59,794 nucleotides of DNA from CAG-390 sp964579135 (GCA_964579135.1 CAZOFD010000008.1:1-59794); one strand, 5' to 3'; counted from the first letter of the stretch, positions 25,700 through 34,470 are shown. A program made the numbers and translations. The notes: generated from the sequence alone by a model not told the origin.

Positions 25700-27712
25700 T
25701 TATTTATGCTTTTTCGCTTTTTTGTTTCGCGTCGCCGCGCGTTCGCCCCGCGGTACTTTTCGCGTTGCCCGTCGCTCGGGCGGCACGCTCGAATCTTTTT
25801 GCGTATTATGCTTTGCGTCGTCCGCTCGCACAAGCTCCAAAAGGATACCCGTAAGCGGCGGCAAAACGACGCTGATCGAATTTTGTCTGCCGTGCATCGC
25901 TATCGGCTCGGTGTGCGTGCCGTGCGGCATTGCGCGCCCCTCGCCGCCGTACGTCTCGTCGTCGCTTGACAAAAGCAGCTTATATTCGCCCGCTGTCGGG
26001 ATACCGATCCTATAATCCGAATAAGCCGCGGGAGTGAAGTTGATTATCGCGACGATCTCGCCGCTATCCGACGTGCGGCGATAGGAAATAACGCTTTGGG
26101 CGCTGTTGTCGGGGTCTATCCACTCAAAGCCGTCCCAAGACGTATCTTTTTGCCAAAGCGCGTCGTGCCCGAGATAAACGTGGTTGAGATCCGCCGCGAA
26201 ATGTTGGAATTTTTCGTGCATTTCGTAATCGAGCAGGAACCATTCGATCTGCCCCGCATAATCCCACTCGCGGAACTGCCCTATCTCGCACCCCATAAAC
26301 AGCAACTTTTTCCCGGGGTGAGTCATCATATAAGTCAAAAACGCACGGGTCGAGGCGAATTTTTGCGCATAATCCCCCACCGCTCTGTCAAGCAAAGAGA
26401 GCTTGCCGTGCACGACCTCGTCGTGCGATATCGGCAAAATATACTTTTCGCCGAAAGCATACGTCATTGAAAACGTAAGTTTGGCGTGATGATATTTTTT
26501 AAAGATCGGATCCGTATGCAAATACTCGAGGCTGTCGTTCATCCACCCCATATTCCATTTGTAGGAAAAGCCGAGTCCGCCCTCGCCGTCGTCCGTTATT
26601 CCGCCCCACGCGCTCGATTCCTCCGCTATCATCATAACGCTCGGAAATTCTTTTTTCATAGCGCGGTTCAGCTTGCGGAAGAACGCCATAGCCTCAAGGC
26701 AACGGTTGTCGCCGTATATATTCGGCACCCATTCCCCGGGGCGTTTGTCGTAGTCGAGATACAGCATAGAAGCCACCGCGTCCACCCTTATACCGTCAAC
26801 GTGATATTCCTTTGCCCAAAAGGTCGCGTTCGACACGAGAAAGCTTTGCACCTCCGGTCTGCCGACGTCGAACCTGCGCGTGCCCCAGCCGGAATGTTCC
26901 ATCCTGTCCGCACCCTGATATTCGTAAAGAGGCTGCCCGTCAAACTCGCAAAGCCCGAAATCGTCTTTCGGAAAATGCGCCGGCACCCAATCCAAGATCA
27001 CGCCAACCCCCGCCTCGTGCATTACGTCGACGAACGCGGCAAAATCCTCGGGGGTGCCGTAACGCGACGTGGGGGCGTAATACCCCGTCACCTGATAGCC
27101 CCACGAGCCGTCGAACGGGTGCTCCGCCACGGGCATAAGCTCAACGTGCGTGTATCCCATACGCTTAACGTACGGCGCAAGCTCCGCTGCCGTCTCGCGA
27201 TAAGTGAGGTACGAGCCGTCATCGTGCCGCATCCACGAGCCCAAGTGCACCTCGTACACGTTCAGCGGTCTCGACGTGTCCCCGGCGTCGGGGCGCGAGG
27301 CAAGCCAATTTTCGTCGTGCCATACGATGCCGCCCGGCTCCGACCATACGACGGACGCAGTCTCGGGCGATCTGCCGAAAGCGAATGCGTAGGGGTCTGA
27401 TTTGTATATCCACCTGCCGTCGGCGGCGGTCATAATATATTTATACCTCGTTCCGTTCTCCATATTCGGACATTCTTTCTCCCATATGCCCGATTCCGTG
27501 ATCCTTTCGAGTTCAAAATCCGCGGAACGCCCCCAACAGTTAAAATCCCCCGTAAGCGCAACCGCTTTTGCGTTCGGCGCCCAAACGCGAAAAACGAGCC
27601 GTTCTTCGCCGCCGACACAGATCCGATGACACCCGAGGTATTCGTATGCAAAAAAATTGGTTCCCTGATGAAAAAGATAAGCCGCAAGCTCTCCGCCGCC
27701 CGTGTTCGCCAT
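25700..27712 (-). CDS. glgB: 1,4-alpha-glucan branching enzyme
   Basis: A 670-aa GH13 branching enzyme that makes alpha-1,6 branches in glycogen. The N-terminal CBM48 domain (about 20-115; VFRVWAPNAKAVALTGDFNC) precedes the barrel. Catalytic regions are DWVPAHFPKDDFGL, GIRVDAVASMLYLDY with the nucleophile Asp, MIAEESSAWGG with the acid Glu, and PISHDEVVHGKLSLL. The start at 27712 has an AGGAGG box 8 bases upstream; the frame is open further but that part is not homologous. The last 40 or so residues are a Lys/Arg-rich tail (ATRKVPRGERAATRNKKAKK) not usual in GlgB. It is the first gene of the glycogen directon, behind a clear promoter. Confidence 0.96.
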   Translation of the reverse strand: MANTGGGELAAYLFHQGTNFFAYEYLGCHRICVGGEERLVFRVWAPNAKAVALTGDFNCWGRSADFELERITESGIWEKECPNMENGTRYKYIMTAADGRWIYKSDPYAFAFGRSPETASVVWSEPGGIVWHDENWLASRPDAGDTSRPLNVYEVHLGSWMRHDDGSYLTYRETAAELAPYVKRMGYTHVELMPVAEHPFDGSWGYQVTGYYAPTSRYGTPEDFAAFVDVMHEAGVGVILDWVPAHFPKDDFGLCEFDGQPLYEYQGADRMEHSGWGTRRFDVGRPEVQSFLVSNATFWAKEYHVDGIRVDAVASMLYLDYDKRPGEWVPNIYGDNRCLEAMAFFRKLNRAMKKEFPSVMMIAEESSAWGGITDDGEGGLGFSYKWNMGWMNDSLEYLHTDPIFKKYHHAKLTFSMTYAFGEKYILPISHDEVVHGKLSLLDRAVGDYAQKFASTRAFLTYMMTHPGKKLLFMGCEIGQFREWDYAGQIEWFLLDYEMHEKFQHFAADLNHVYLGHDALWQKDTSWDGFEWIDPDNSAQSVISYRRTSDSGEIVAIINFTPAAYSDYRIGIPTAGEYKLLLSSDDETYGGEGRAMPHGTHTEPIAMHGRQNSISVVLPPLTGILLELVRADDAKHNTQKDSSVPPERRATRKVPRGERAATRNKKAKKHK

Positions 27713-27742
27713 TCTTTTGCCCTCCTGCGCTTGTTCATCGTT

Positions 27743-27771
27743 ATTATACATCAAATTCACACTAAAATCAA
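27743..27771 (-). promoter_or_regulatory. SigA-type promoter of the glycogen directon
   Basis: TTGATT (27766-27771), 17-base spacer, TATAAT (27743-27748). It lies 30 bases upstream of the glgB start. No cre-like catabolite site is visible around it. Confidence 0.8.
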
Positions 27772-27836
27772 CAAAGATGACGGTTTTTATTATAAATCGA
27801 AAATATTTTTGCTGAATTTTGTCGTTTTTGAACAAA

Positions 27837-27877
27837 AAAACGTCCGTACCCGAGACAATCTCGGGCACGGACGTTTT
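27837..27877 (-). terminator. Intrinsic terminator after the Gld-type ABC operon
   Basis: Stem of 19 bp with one mismatch (27837-27855 with 27859-27877), loop CAA on the plus strand, followed on the minus strand by a U-rich tract. It ends the operon before the glgB promoter. Confidence 0.88.
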
Positions 27878-27918
27878 GTATTTGCCGCGCGCACGTGTGC
27901 CGCACGGCAGCGCAAGAG

Positions 27919-28929
27919 TCAAACGGCGTCGTCCTCGGCGTCCGCCGCTACCAGATCCTCCGTTTTCGACGACGCGAGCGAAGTCAATGCGTCGCTCACG
28001 CCCTTCGGCAGCACGTACACGGGCACGGAGTCGCCGACGGTCACGTACGCGCACCCCGCGGCATTTTTGTCTCCGACGGCAAGAACAAAGAGCTTCTCCT
28101 CGCCGTCCGCGGTATAAGCAAACGTTAATTTTTCGCCTATTCCGTAGGGCGAACGGTCGCCCGAGCAATCCACCGCATCGTAAAAATAAAGTCCGAGCAA
28201 GTTTCCGATATGGGAAAGCGCGTCCGAAGAGGCGTTGCCGCTCGTCTCGCCGTCGCTTATAAGGCACGAGGATAATTTGCCGTCGCCGTCGTATTCCGGC
28301 ACGAAATCGCGTCCGCAGAACGTGATCTTCGTCACCGCCCCCTTATTTAGCACGGGCACGGTATCGTATTTTATAACGTCCGTAACGTCGAGTGCGAACT
28401 CCGCGTAATAATCGTCGACTATCATATATACGCTCGACTTGTCGTCGAGATCGCAAAAATAATACTCGCCGTTAAACGGGTTGCGGTCGCCGAGGGCAAA
28501 ATTCTTTTGCTCTCCGTTTTCAAACGATATGCGCAAAACGACGCACGGTACGTCGAGCCCGTACTTGCCGAGATCCGACTCCGCAACACCCGAAATACGG
28601 TGCGTGGCGTCGAGACCGTCGAGCATATTTGCAAGACGGGACAGCGCCGACGAGTCTATCGGCAACTCGGGATTTTCGTCCCATATCCATTCGCCGTCGC
28701 CGTCGCTCCTCGACAGCACAAGGCGACTCTCCGTCTCGTCGTCCCTTAAAGTAATATCCACGCCGACCGTCTTCGACTCGGGTAGCGTTGCCGCAACGTA
28801 ACTTTGCGCCGTCGTCTCGTCGGCGTCGTCCGCCACCCCGACCGCACGCGATATCAAAAACAGTATCACAAGCACGCCGAGGATAGCCCCGAGGATCGCC
28901 AGCGCCCGCTTAGCGCTGCGCGTCCTCAT
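27919..28929 (-). CDS. DUF4340 domain-containing membrane-anchored protein
   Basis: A 336-aa protein with one N-terminal membrane segment (LAILGAILGVLVILFLISRA, about 10-29) and a large extracytoplasmic part. The repeats around ISGVAESDLGKYGLDVPCVV and the later DKSSVYMIVDDYYAEF are typical of DUF4340, a domain usually encoded next to GldG-type ABC systems. It would act as an accessory factor of the ABC complex. Its ATG overlaps the GldG-like stop by 4 bases (ATGA), and it is the last gene of the operon before a terminator. The Asp/Glu-rich tail (TEDLVAADAEDDAV) is notable. The substrate is unknown. Confidence 0.82.
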   Translation of the reverse strand: MRTRSAKRALAILGAILGVLVILFLISRAVGVADDADETTAQSYVAATLPESKTVGVDITLRDDETESRLVLSRSDGDGEWIWDENPELPIDSSALSRLANMLDGLDATHRISGVAESDLGKYGLDVPCVVLRISFENGEQKNFALGDRNPFNGEYYFCDLDDKSSVYMIVDDYYAEFALDVTDVIKYDTVPVLNKGAVTKITFCGRDFVPEYDGDGKLSSCLISDGETSGNASSDALSHIGNLLGLYFYDAVDCSGDRSPYGIGEKLTFAYTADGEEKLFVLAVGDKNAAGCAYVTVGDSVPVYVLPKGVSDALTSLASSKTEDLVAADAEDDAV

Positions 28930-30461
28930 TTCGCCCCCCGAGAGAAGCAGCTCGGGTACGCCGCCTTACCCGCGTTGCCGCGTTTGCGACGAAGCAGCGT
29001 TACCGCAGCCCCCGCGACGAGCACCGAGACGGGGAGCGCTATCGAAAAGACGTTGCCCCAAAGATTCGCCTCGTCAGCGGTAACCGACAGCGACGTTTCC
29101 GTTACGTCTACGCTCGAGACCGCAAGCCCCGAATCAAAACCGCTGTATTGCCACGCGAGAAACGATATCGGGCAAAAAACGTTATAATACGACGCACCGT
29201 TTTTCAGCATATCAGCCGAAGCTATCCAAACGAGATTAGCCGTCGTTCCGTCTTTCTCGTCCACTATCTTTTCCCCGACGGCTGCAAGCGCGAACTTGCC
29301 GACGTCGCTCTTTTCGTCGCCGTTTACCGTATACGCCGCATCCGACGTCGTCAAAAGCGACGTTACGGAAACGCCGTCCGCGGCAATCGCCTTTATCGCG
29401 TGCGCCTTGGATATACCGAGAGCGCCGCCGTAATAATCAAGCAACGAAGCGAGCAATTCGGTAGCCGAATGCGACTCGTCGACGTTCGGAACGATCGCGT
29501 TCGTTCCGGACTCGAGATTTTCGCTTTTCGTCTCGCAAACGGTTCCGGCTATCCCCGCCATACCCATATGCGCGCACACGGACGACAGATTAGCCAAAGT
29601 CGCGCTCTCCGGCGCCGTTATAAGCATCACTTTTCCGCCCGAATCGAGATACTTCTTTATCAAATCCGCCTCGCTCTCCGATATATCCGTTTGCGGAGCG
29701 TTTATTATAAGCGCCGAACAGTTGCTCGGCACCCCCGCGGAAGCAATGCTTACTGACGTAACGGTCACGCCGTTGCGCTCGAGATACGACGCGAGATCGG
29801 TGTTCAGCGAACTCTCGCCGTGCCCCGTCGTAACGTATATCTCGGGAACGGTCTGCGCCAAAACGTATTCTATCGCGCAGGAAACGAGTGATTCGCCCTC
29901 GAAATATTCTTTCGTTTCGTATTGCGACATATAGCTGCCGTAATAACCGTAATATTGGCTGAACTCGCTGTACGTCAGTTTTTCGCCTATCCACGCGTTG
30001 TAATACGTGTAGAATTTCGACGAATCTATTATTTTCGACCGCCTTTCGCCGCTTACTATAACGCTGTGATCGCCGAGCTCGTCGGAAGTAAAGCGCGCGA
30101 TGACGTCGGGGCTCGCGACGGGGTCTACGACCTGCAAAGTAATATGCGGATTCAGCGAGACGTACCTGCCCAAAAACGTGCCGATGCGCTCGTCCTCCAC
30201 TCCGTCCGAGCAAACGAAATACAAAGTTACGTCCTCGTTCACTCCCGCCAAAAATTCCTCGCTTACGTCGGAGAGGGTATACATCCCCGAGCTCGAAACG
30301 TCTATCGCCGTGTATTTCGACGGCAAAGACGACAAAAGCAGGTTAAAAAACACGAGCACGGCGATAAATACCGCCCCGAGCGAAACGCAATATATCCCGT
30401 ATTTTTGCTTTTTCAGCTTATTTTTTTCTTTTTTAGCAAAACGATTTATTTTACCGTTCAT
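28926..30461 (-). CDS. GldG family ABC transport auxiliary protein
   Basis: A 511-aa protein of the GldG/DUF7088 type. A basic N-terminus (FAKKEKNKLKKQKYG) is followed by one membrane helix, then a long extracytoplasmic region with YTAIDVSSSGMYTLSDVSEE and VYFVC-like strands. The segment PEIYVTTGHGESSLNTDLAS marks the GldG core. A second membrane helix lies at the C-terminus (VFSIALPVSVLVAGAAVTLL). In Bacteroidetes GldF and GldG belong to the gliding machinery; in Clostridia the same set occurs without gliding and its role is unknown. An upstream ATG at 30512 that overlaps the permease stop (TGATG) is an alternative start adding 17 residues. Confidence 0.85.
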   Translation of the reverse strand: MNGKINRFAKKEKNKLKKQKYGIYCVSLGAVFIAVLVFFNLLLSSLPSKYTAIDVSSSGMYTLSDVSEEFLAGVNEDVTLYFVCSDGVEDERIGTFLGRYVSLNPHITLQVVDPVASPDVIARFTSDELGDHSVIVSGERRSKIIDSSKFYTYYNAWIGEKLTYSEFSQYYGYYGSYMSQYETKEYFEGESLVSCAIEYVLAQTVPEIYVTTGHGESSLNTDLASYLERNGVTVTSVSIASAGVPSNCSALIINAPQTDISESEADLIKKYLDSGGKVMLITAPESATLANLSSVCAHMGMAGIAGTVCETKSENLESGTNAIVPNVDESHSATELLASLLDYYGGALGISKAHAIKAIAADGVSVTSLLTTSDAAYTVNGDEKSDVGKFALAAVGEKIVDEKDGTTANLVWIASADMLKNGASYYNVFCPISFLAWQYSGFDSGLAVSSVDVTETSLSVTADEANLWGNVFSIALPVSVLVAGAAVTLLRRKRGNAGKAAYPSCFSRGAK

Positions 30462-30511
30462 TACCCGATCATTGCCTCTCGTTTGGATTTTGGAAATTTG
30501 CCTCTGTCGCA

Positions 30512-31375
30512 TCAGTTCCAGCGCCGCCGATCGAACGAGCAGACGGTCAAAAACACGAACGTCGCGGCAAACGAAGCGAGGTACGCCGCAGCACCGACGT
30601 CAAGCGTGCCGTTTGCAAACCCCGAAAAACTATCGAAGATCGCGAACGCGGACAAAAAAGTTCCGAAAGCGCCCTCGAAGCCCGAGGAAGACAAAACGGC
30701 GCCGACCGTCACCCCCGCCATACAAAGCAAGAAGACCGCCGCGGCAATGCCGCGACTCCTCGTCAGACAAAAAACGAGCACACCTATCGCAAAAGCGCAT
30801 ACGGCAAAACAAACGAACGACGTAAGCGCGTCGCTCGGAACGAGAGAGGCGATATCGCTCATCAAATACAGTGCCAAAAAGCCGCCGATTCCGATCGTCG
30901 CCGCGATCACCGAGCTCTCCGTCAGCGAAGAAACGAACATTCCCGCGGCGATAAGAGCCGCTCCGAGCAAAAAGAAACCGAGCAGACCCGTAAGCGTCGT
31001 CGGCATATAAACCGAGCCGAAAGCCGAAAGCACGAGCGGTACCGCGAGAGTGCAAACGCAAAATATGCCCCAAACGCACAGCATCGCCGCATATTTGGCG
31101 AAAACGACGCCGACGGAACCGACAGGCAAGGAGTAAAGCAGCGTGTCCGTGCCCGACCGACGCTCCTCCGCAAACGAGCGCATAGTCAAAAGCGGCAGCG
31201 CGAACACGAGCACAAGCGTCAGATTGCCGAGGGTATACTCGAAATTCGGATAAAGCCCGACAAGATTTACCCCCTTAACGAATATGCCGAGAAAGAAGAA
31301 CATTATCGCATAAAAAACGTATCCCGTCACGCCGGTAAAATAACTTTTAAATTCCTTTTTAAAGATCGCCGTCAT
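30512..31375 (-). CDS. ABC-2 type permease (GldF-like)
   Basis: A 287-aa membrane protein with about six membrane segments, the permease half of an ABC-2 exporter. The start MTAIFKKEFKSYFTGVTGYV is characteristic of GldF and related subunits, in which an amphipathic helix precedes the first membrane span. It overlaps the ATPase gene by 4 bases (ATGA) and is followed directly by the GldG-like gene. Together they encode a GldA/F/G-type complex. Exported substrate unknown. Confidence 0.87.
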   Translation of the reverse strand: MTAIFKKEFKSYFTGVTGYVFYAIMFFFLGIFVKGVNLVGLYPNFEYTLGNLTLVLVFALPLLTMRSFAEERRSGTDTLLYSLPVGSVGVVFAKYAAMLCVWGIFCVCTLAVPLVLSAFGSVYMPTTLTGLLGFFLLGAALIAAGMFVSSLTESSVIAATIGIGGFLALYLMSDIASLVPSDALTSFVCFAVCAFAIGVLVFCLTRSRGIAAAVFLLCMAGVTVGAVLSSSGFEGAFGTFLSAFAIFDSFSGFANGTLDVGAAAYLASFAATFVFLTVCSFDRRRWN

Positions 31376-32388
31376 CTTTTTCTCTTCCTTTCCCCGCGCG
31401 CGTCGTCAAGAGCGTATTTTCGCCCCGTTATACGCGCCGCGCCGTCGTCCGCGGCGGCGTCGTTAAGCGATAGGAATATGCTCTCGAGATCGCCTTTGAC
31501 CTCGCTCATCGAATAAAGCGGCACGCCCGCGCTCGAAAAAGCGAAAAATATGCGTCCGCCGAACGCGTCGCCGTCCTCGCCGCAGGTATTCTCCGCCACG
31601 ATATCCGTTACGCCGCACTTTCCCTTTTCCGCCGCGGATACTATACGCAGCCCCGCGACCGACGAAGCGGTCTTCGTCGCTTTTTCGTAAGGTGCGCCGA
31701 CACGCAAAGCAAGCGTGCCCCTTTTCGTACGCGCTAGCTCCTCAAGCGAAGCGTCGGCTATTATCTTACCGTGAGATATTATAATGGCATAGTCGCAAGT
31801 CGCACCGATCTCGGAGAGGACGTGGCTGCTTATCAAAACGGTCTTGATCTTGCCGAGCGACTTTATAAGTTCGCGCATCTCCGTTATCTGCTTCGGGTCA
31901 AGCCCCACCGTCGGCTCGTCGAGCACGAGCGTATGCGGATCCCCCACGAGAGCCTGCGCTATACCGAGCCTCTGCACGTAGCCCTTCGAGAGCTGCTTTA
32001 TACACTTATGCCGCACGTCGAAGATATCCGTCGTATGCATAATGTCCGCTATCCTGTCGACGGCGACCTCGAACGGCACCTTTTTCGCCTCTGCGACGAA
32101 AGTGAGGTACTCTGCGGGCGTCATATCGGGGTAAACGGGCGGGTGCTCGGGCAAATAGCCGAGCCGCTTTTTTGCCTCGACGGGAGACTCGAGGATATCG
32201 TATCCGTCTATCGTAACGCTGCCTGAGGTGGGCGAAAGGCAACCCGCGATCATCTTCATAGTCGTCGTTTTGCCCGCACCGTTCACACCGAGCAAACCGT
32301 ATATTTTGCCGTCCCCTATCTTAAAAGAAACGTCGGATACAGCCGTGTGCGCACCGTATCTCTTCGTCAGATTCTTAACTTCTATCAC
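31372..32388 (-). CDS. ABC transporter ATP-binding protein (GldA-like)
   Basis: A 338-aa ATPase, the energy subunit of the GldF/GldG-type system. Walker A is LGVNGAGKTTTMK (about 36-48), signature LSKGYVQRLGIAQ, Walker B HTLVLDEPTVGLDP, H-loop ISSHVLSE. The C-terminal extension of about 80 residues after the core is diverged, with an Arg/Lys-rich end. The start is read as GTG at 32388, giving the classic N-terminus MIEVKNLTKRYG with a GGGAGG box 8 bases upstream. An earlier GTG at 32397 overlaps that box and is unlikely. It is the first gene of a four-gene operon with ATGA overlaps, and the promoter is not clear. Confidence 0.9.
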   Translation of the reverse strand: MIEVKNLTKRYGAHTAVSDVSFKIGDGKIYGLLGVNGAGKTTTMKMIAGCLSPTSGSVTIDGYDILESPVEAKKRLGYLPEHPPVYPDMTPAEYLTFVAEAKKVPFEVAVDRIADIMHTTDIFDVRHKCIKQLSKGYVQRLGIAQALVGDPHTLVLDEPTVGLDPKQITEMRELIKSLGKIKTVLISSHVLSEIGATCDYAIIISHGKIIADASLEELARTKRGTLALRVGAPYEKATKTASSVAGLRIVSAAEKGKCGVTDIVAENTCGEDGDAFGGRIFFAFSSAGVPLYSMSEVKGDLESIFLSLNDAAADDGAARITGRKYALDDARGERKRKR

Positions 32389-32499
32389 TTTTTGCACCTC
32401 CCGTAGCGTTTACACTTGAACTAAAGATATCACCGTTCTGTGTCGTAACGATGAATTGGCGATGAAATATATTTGAGGTTTACCGCCGCTGTGCAAAAC

Positions 32500-32537
32500 T
32501 TGCGGCGACCCGACCGCATACGATCGGACCGCCGCAA
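32500..32537 (-). terminator. Terminator hairpin after the E2-like gene
   Basis: TTGCGGCG (32500-32507) and CGCCGCAA (32530-32537) pair as the outer stem, with a further CCGA/TCGG inner stem. On the minus strand the hairpin is followed by GUUUUGC. It lies 4 bases past the E2-like stop. Confidence 0.65.
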
Positions 32538-32540
32538 CCG

Positions 32541-33503
32541 TCAATCGATATCCTCGATGAGTTTTTCCGGTGCGCACTCGAGCATCTCGGGGTGCTCTAT
32601 CAGTCGCCTGAAATATTTAAAAGCCGACGCATAATAGTATCCGTCGCATATCCGCTCGTCGGTAACGGCTTTTATCTCCATATACCGGCGGCAAACGAGT
32701 TCGCCCGAACGGTCGTATTCATACGACGTTTTGCGCATACCGTAGGAAAGGAAAACGGGCAGATTGCCGAAATCGTATATATGATGATATATCGGATTTA
32801 TCCCGAGCGAGCCCATACTCGTTATTATCATAGAGCCGTGAAAGGGCGAAACGTCCGTCAAAGCACGCGGCATCCAGCCGTGATAATCTAAAAATCCGAG
32901 GAAGCGCATCGCCGCCCGCAAAAACAGATTGGGAACCTTCGAAAGGGTCTTCGCCACGCTGTCAAACGCCGTTTGCGTATCGAGCGAGGCAACAGCCTCG
33001 CTTATCGTCGCATTGAACTTTTCATAAACGTCGTTCAGAGTGTCGGAGGGGGCAAACTTTACCTTTACAACGGTCTCGGGAGAGCGCAAAGACATCTCTT
33101 TTTTTACCGTCATTATAAAAACGATCTCGTTACGCGCGTATATCCTTTGCCCGCTGACGAATCTGTTAACGGCGGGGCGCTGAGATATGGTGCGCACGTA
33201 TGCCGCAAGCAACATATGCAGCATCGAAAAATTCGTTTTTCCCTCAAGCACCTTTTTGCGGCATATCCTGTCGGCGGCGGATATCTCGAGCTTGTCGCAA
33301 AACGTGTTCAGCGCGTCGCTCCTGCGCGGCATAATATACGGCGTCATCGCGATAAGCGGGTCAAGCGTGCGCAAACGCCGCCCGTCTTTTCTGTCGCCGA
33401 ATCTGCGCCTGCGGCGGCTATATTCGAGCTTGCCCGTCACCCCTACCGCGCCGTCGTCCGTGTTTACGGCAATATCCGTCACTTTATCGTCTGCTTTTTT
33501 CAT
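32541..33503 (-). CDS. Stand-alone E2 acyltransferase-like protein lacking the catalytic His
   Basis: A 320-aa protein resembling the catalytic domain of 2-oxo acid dehydrogenase E2 and chloramphenicol acetyltransferase. There is no lipoyl domain or E1/E3-binding domain. The central strands VPNLFLRAAMRFLGFLD and SPFHGSMIITSMGSLGINPI match the fold. The catalytic motif, normally D-H-R-x-x-D-G, reads DERICDG (residues 282-288), so the general-base His is Glu283. An Arg-rich stretch (YSRRRRRFGDRKDGRRLRT, about 28-46) precedes the domain. It is a single-gene unit with its own promoter, divergent from the Crp/Fnr gene. No dehydrogenase genes adjoin it. Function unknown. Confidence 0.78.
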   Translation of the reverse strand: MKKADDKVTDIAVNTDDGAVGVTGKLEYSRRRRRFGDRKDGRRLRTLDPLIAMTPYIMPRRSDALNTFCDKLEISAADRICRKKVLEGKTNFSMLHMLLAAYVRTISQRPAVNRFVSGQRIYARNEIVFIMTVKKEMSLRSPETVVKVKFAPSDTLNDVYEKFNATISEAVASLDTQTAFDSVAKTLSKVPNLFLRAAMRFLGFLDYHGWMPRALTDVSPFHGSMIITSMGSLGINPIYHHIYDFGNLPVFLSYGMRKTSYEYDRSGELVCRRYMEIKAVTDERICDGYYYASAFKYFRRLIEHPEMLECAPEKLIEDID

Positions 33504-33548
33504 ATTGCGACACCCGATCTTAAAAAATGCGCTTTCGCGTCTTGATAA

Positions 33549-33577
33549 ATTATACTATACCGCGGTGAAAAAATCAA
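33549..33577 (-). promoter_or_regulatory. SigA-type promoter of the E2-like gene
   Basis: TTGATT (33572-33577), 17-base spacer, TATAAT (33549-33554). It is divergent from, and only about 20 bases away from, the promoter at 33597-33625. Confidence 0.78.
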
Positions 33578-33596
33578 CTGTTTTTTTCCGCCGCTC

Positions 33597-33625
33597 TTGA
33601 CTTTCGCCGTGCGCCGTGATATAAT
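33597..33625 (+). promoter_or_regulatory. SigA-type promoter of the Crp/Fnr-ABC operon
   Basis: TTGACT (33597-33602), 17-base spacer, TATAAT (33620-33625) preceded by TGA. Confidence 0.82.
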
Positions 33626-33636
33626 GCAGGCAAAGC

Positions 33637-33650
33637 GTATCATTTGAGAC
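33637..33650 (+). promoter_or_regulatory. Possible autoregulatory operator of the Crp/Fnr gene
   Basis: GTATCA-TT-TGAGAC is an imperfect palindrome just downstream of the predicted transcription start. It resembles the two-fold sites bound by Crp/Fnr dimers, and the first gene encodes such a protein. A single occurrence only. Confidence 0.3.
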
Positions 33651-33666
33651 ACGGAGGTCTCGTGCT

Positions 33667-34470
33667 TTGGCAAAAAACGTAACCGAATCGCAAGCGACGG
33701 GCGAACGACTCGCCATCGACGCAAGGTGCGATCGCCCGCTCGCCCCCGAGGAAAATGCCGACTTGCTTCGCGCATTGCGCCGCACGTCCGTTTTCGGGGG
33801 GCTCGACGAGGGTTGGCTCGCCGATAACGTGCTCGCCCGCGGCGAAACGCTGACCGTCGGCGCGCAAAAAACGTGCGAACTGCGCACGGCAAACGGCGAA
33901 CCGGCGCTTGCCGTCGTCCTCGCGGGCAAAGTGGCGATCTACTCCGCCGACGTCGGCAGAAATACCCTCTTGCGCGTCGTAACAAGCGGCGGAACGATCG
34001 GCATCGCAGCCGTTTTCGCCTCGGAAAAGGCAAGGGGAACTATGCGCACCCGCCCGATAGTTTGCGCCGACAAACCGGCAACGCTGTTTCGCATCTCGTC
34101 ATCCGCTCTGCACAGTGCTATGGACAACGACCCCACGGGGGAACTTCGCAACGCGCTGCTCGCCTTTCTCGCCGACCGCGTTGCGTTCCTGAACGGGCGC
34201 ATCGCCTGTATGACGGGGGGCACCGCCGAGCGCAAGCTCGCGCTGTACCTAAAAAATGCATACGACGAACGCGGCGGCGCTTTCTCATCGGAAGTACCGC
34301 TGAAATATCTCGCCGAAATGCTCGACGTCGGGCGCGCCTCGCTGTACCGCGCGCTTGATTCGCTCGAAGATGCGGGCGCTATCGTACGCGACGGAGACCG
34401 CTTTTTGCTCGCAGACCCGCAAAAGCTCGACCAAATATGTTATAGTGAAGACAGGAAAAAGAAAAAATGA
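33667..34470 (+). CDS. Crp/Fnr family transcriptional regulator (TTG start)
   Basis: A 267-aa regulator with an N-terminal cyclic-nucleotide-binding-like domain (about 40-160; RTSVFGGLDEGWLAD, VVLAGKVAIYSADVGRNTLL) and a C-terminal winged helix (about 195-255; LKYLAEMLDVGRASLYRAL). There is no Cys cluster of the FNR type and no evident cAMP-binding phosphate cassette. The start is TTG, placed about 9 bases after a GGAGG box; no ATG fits. Its TGA overlaps the ATG of the binding-protein gene, so regulator and importer are co-translated. It probably controls this importer and perhaps itself in response to the imported compound. Confidence 0.9.
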   Translation: MAKNVTESQATGERLAIDARCDRPLAPEENADLLRALRRTSVFGGLDEGWLADNVLARGETLTVGAQKTCELRTANGEPALAVVLAGKVAIYSADVGRNTLLRVVTSGGTIGIAAVFASEKARGTMRTRPIVCADKPATLFRISSSALHSAMDNDPTGELRNALLAFLADRVAFLNGRIACMTGGTAERKLALYLKNAYDERGGAFSSEVPLKYLAEMLDVGRASLYRALDSLEDAGAIVRDGDRFLLADPQKLDQICYSEDRKKKK

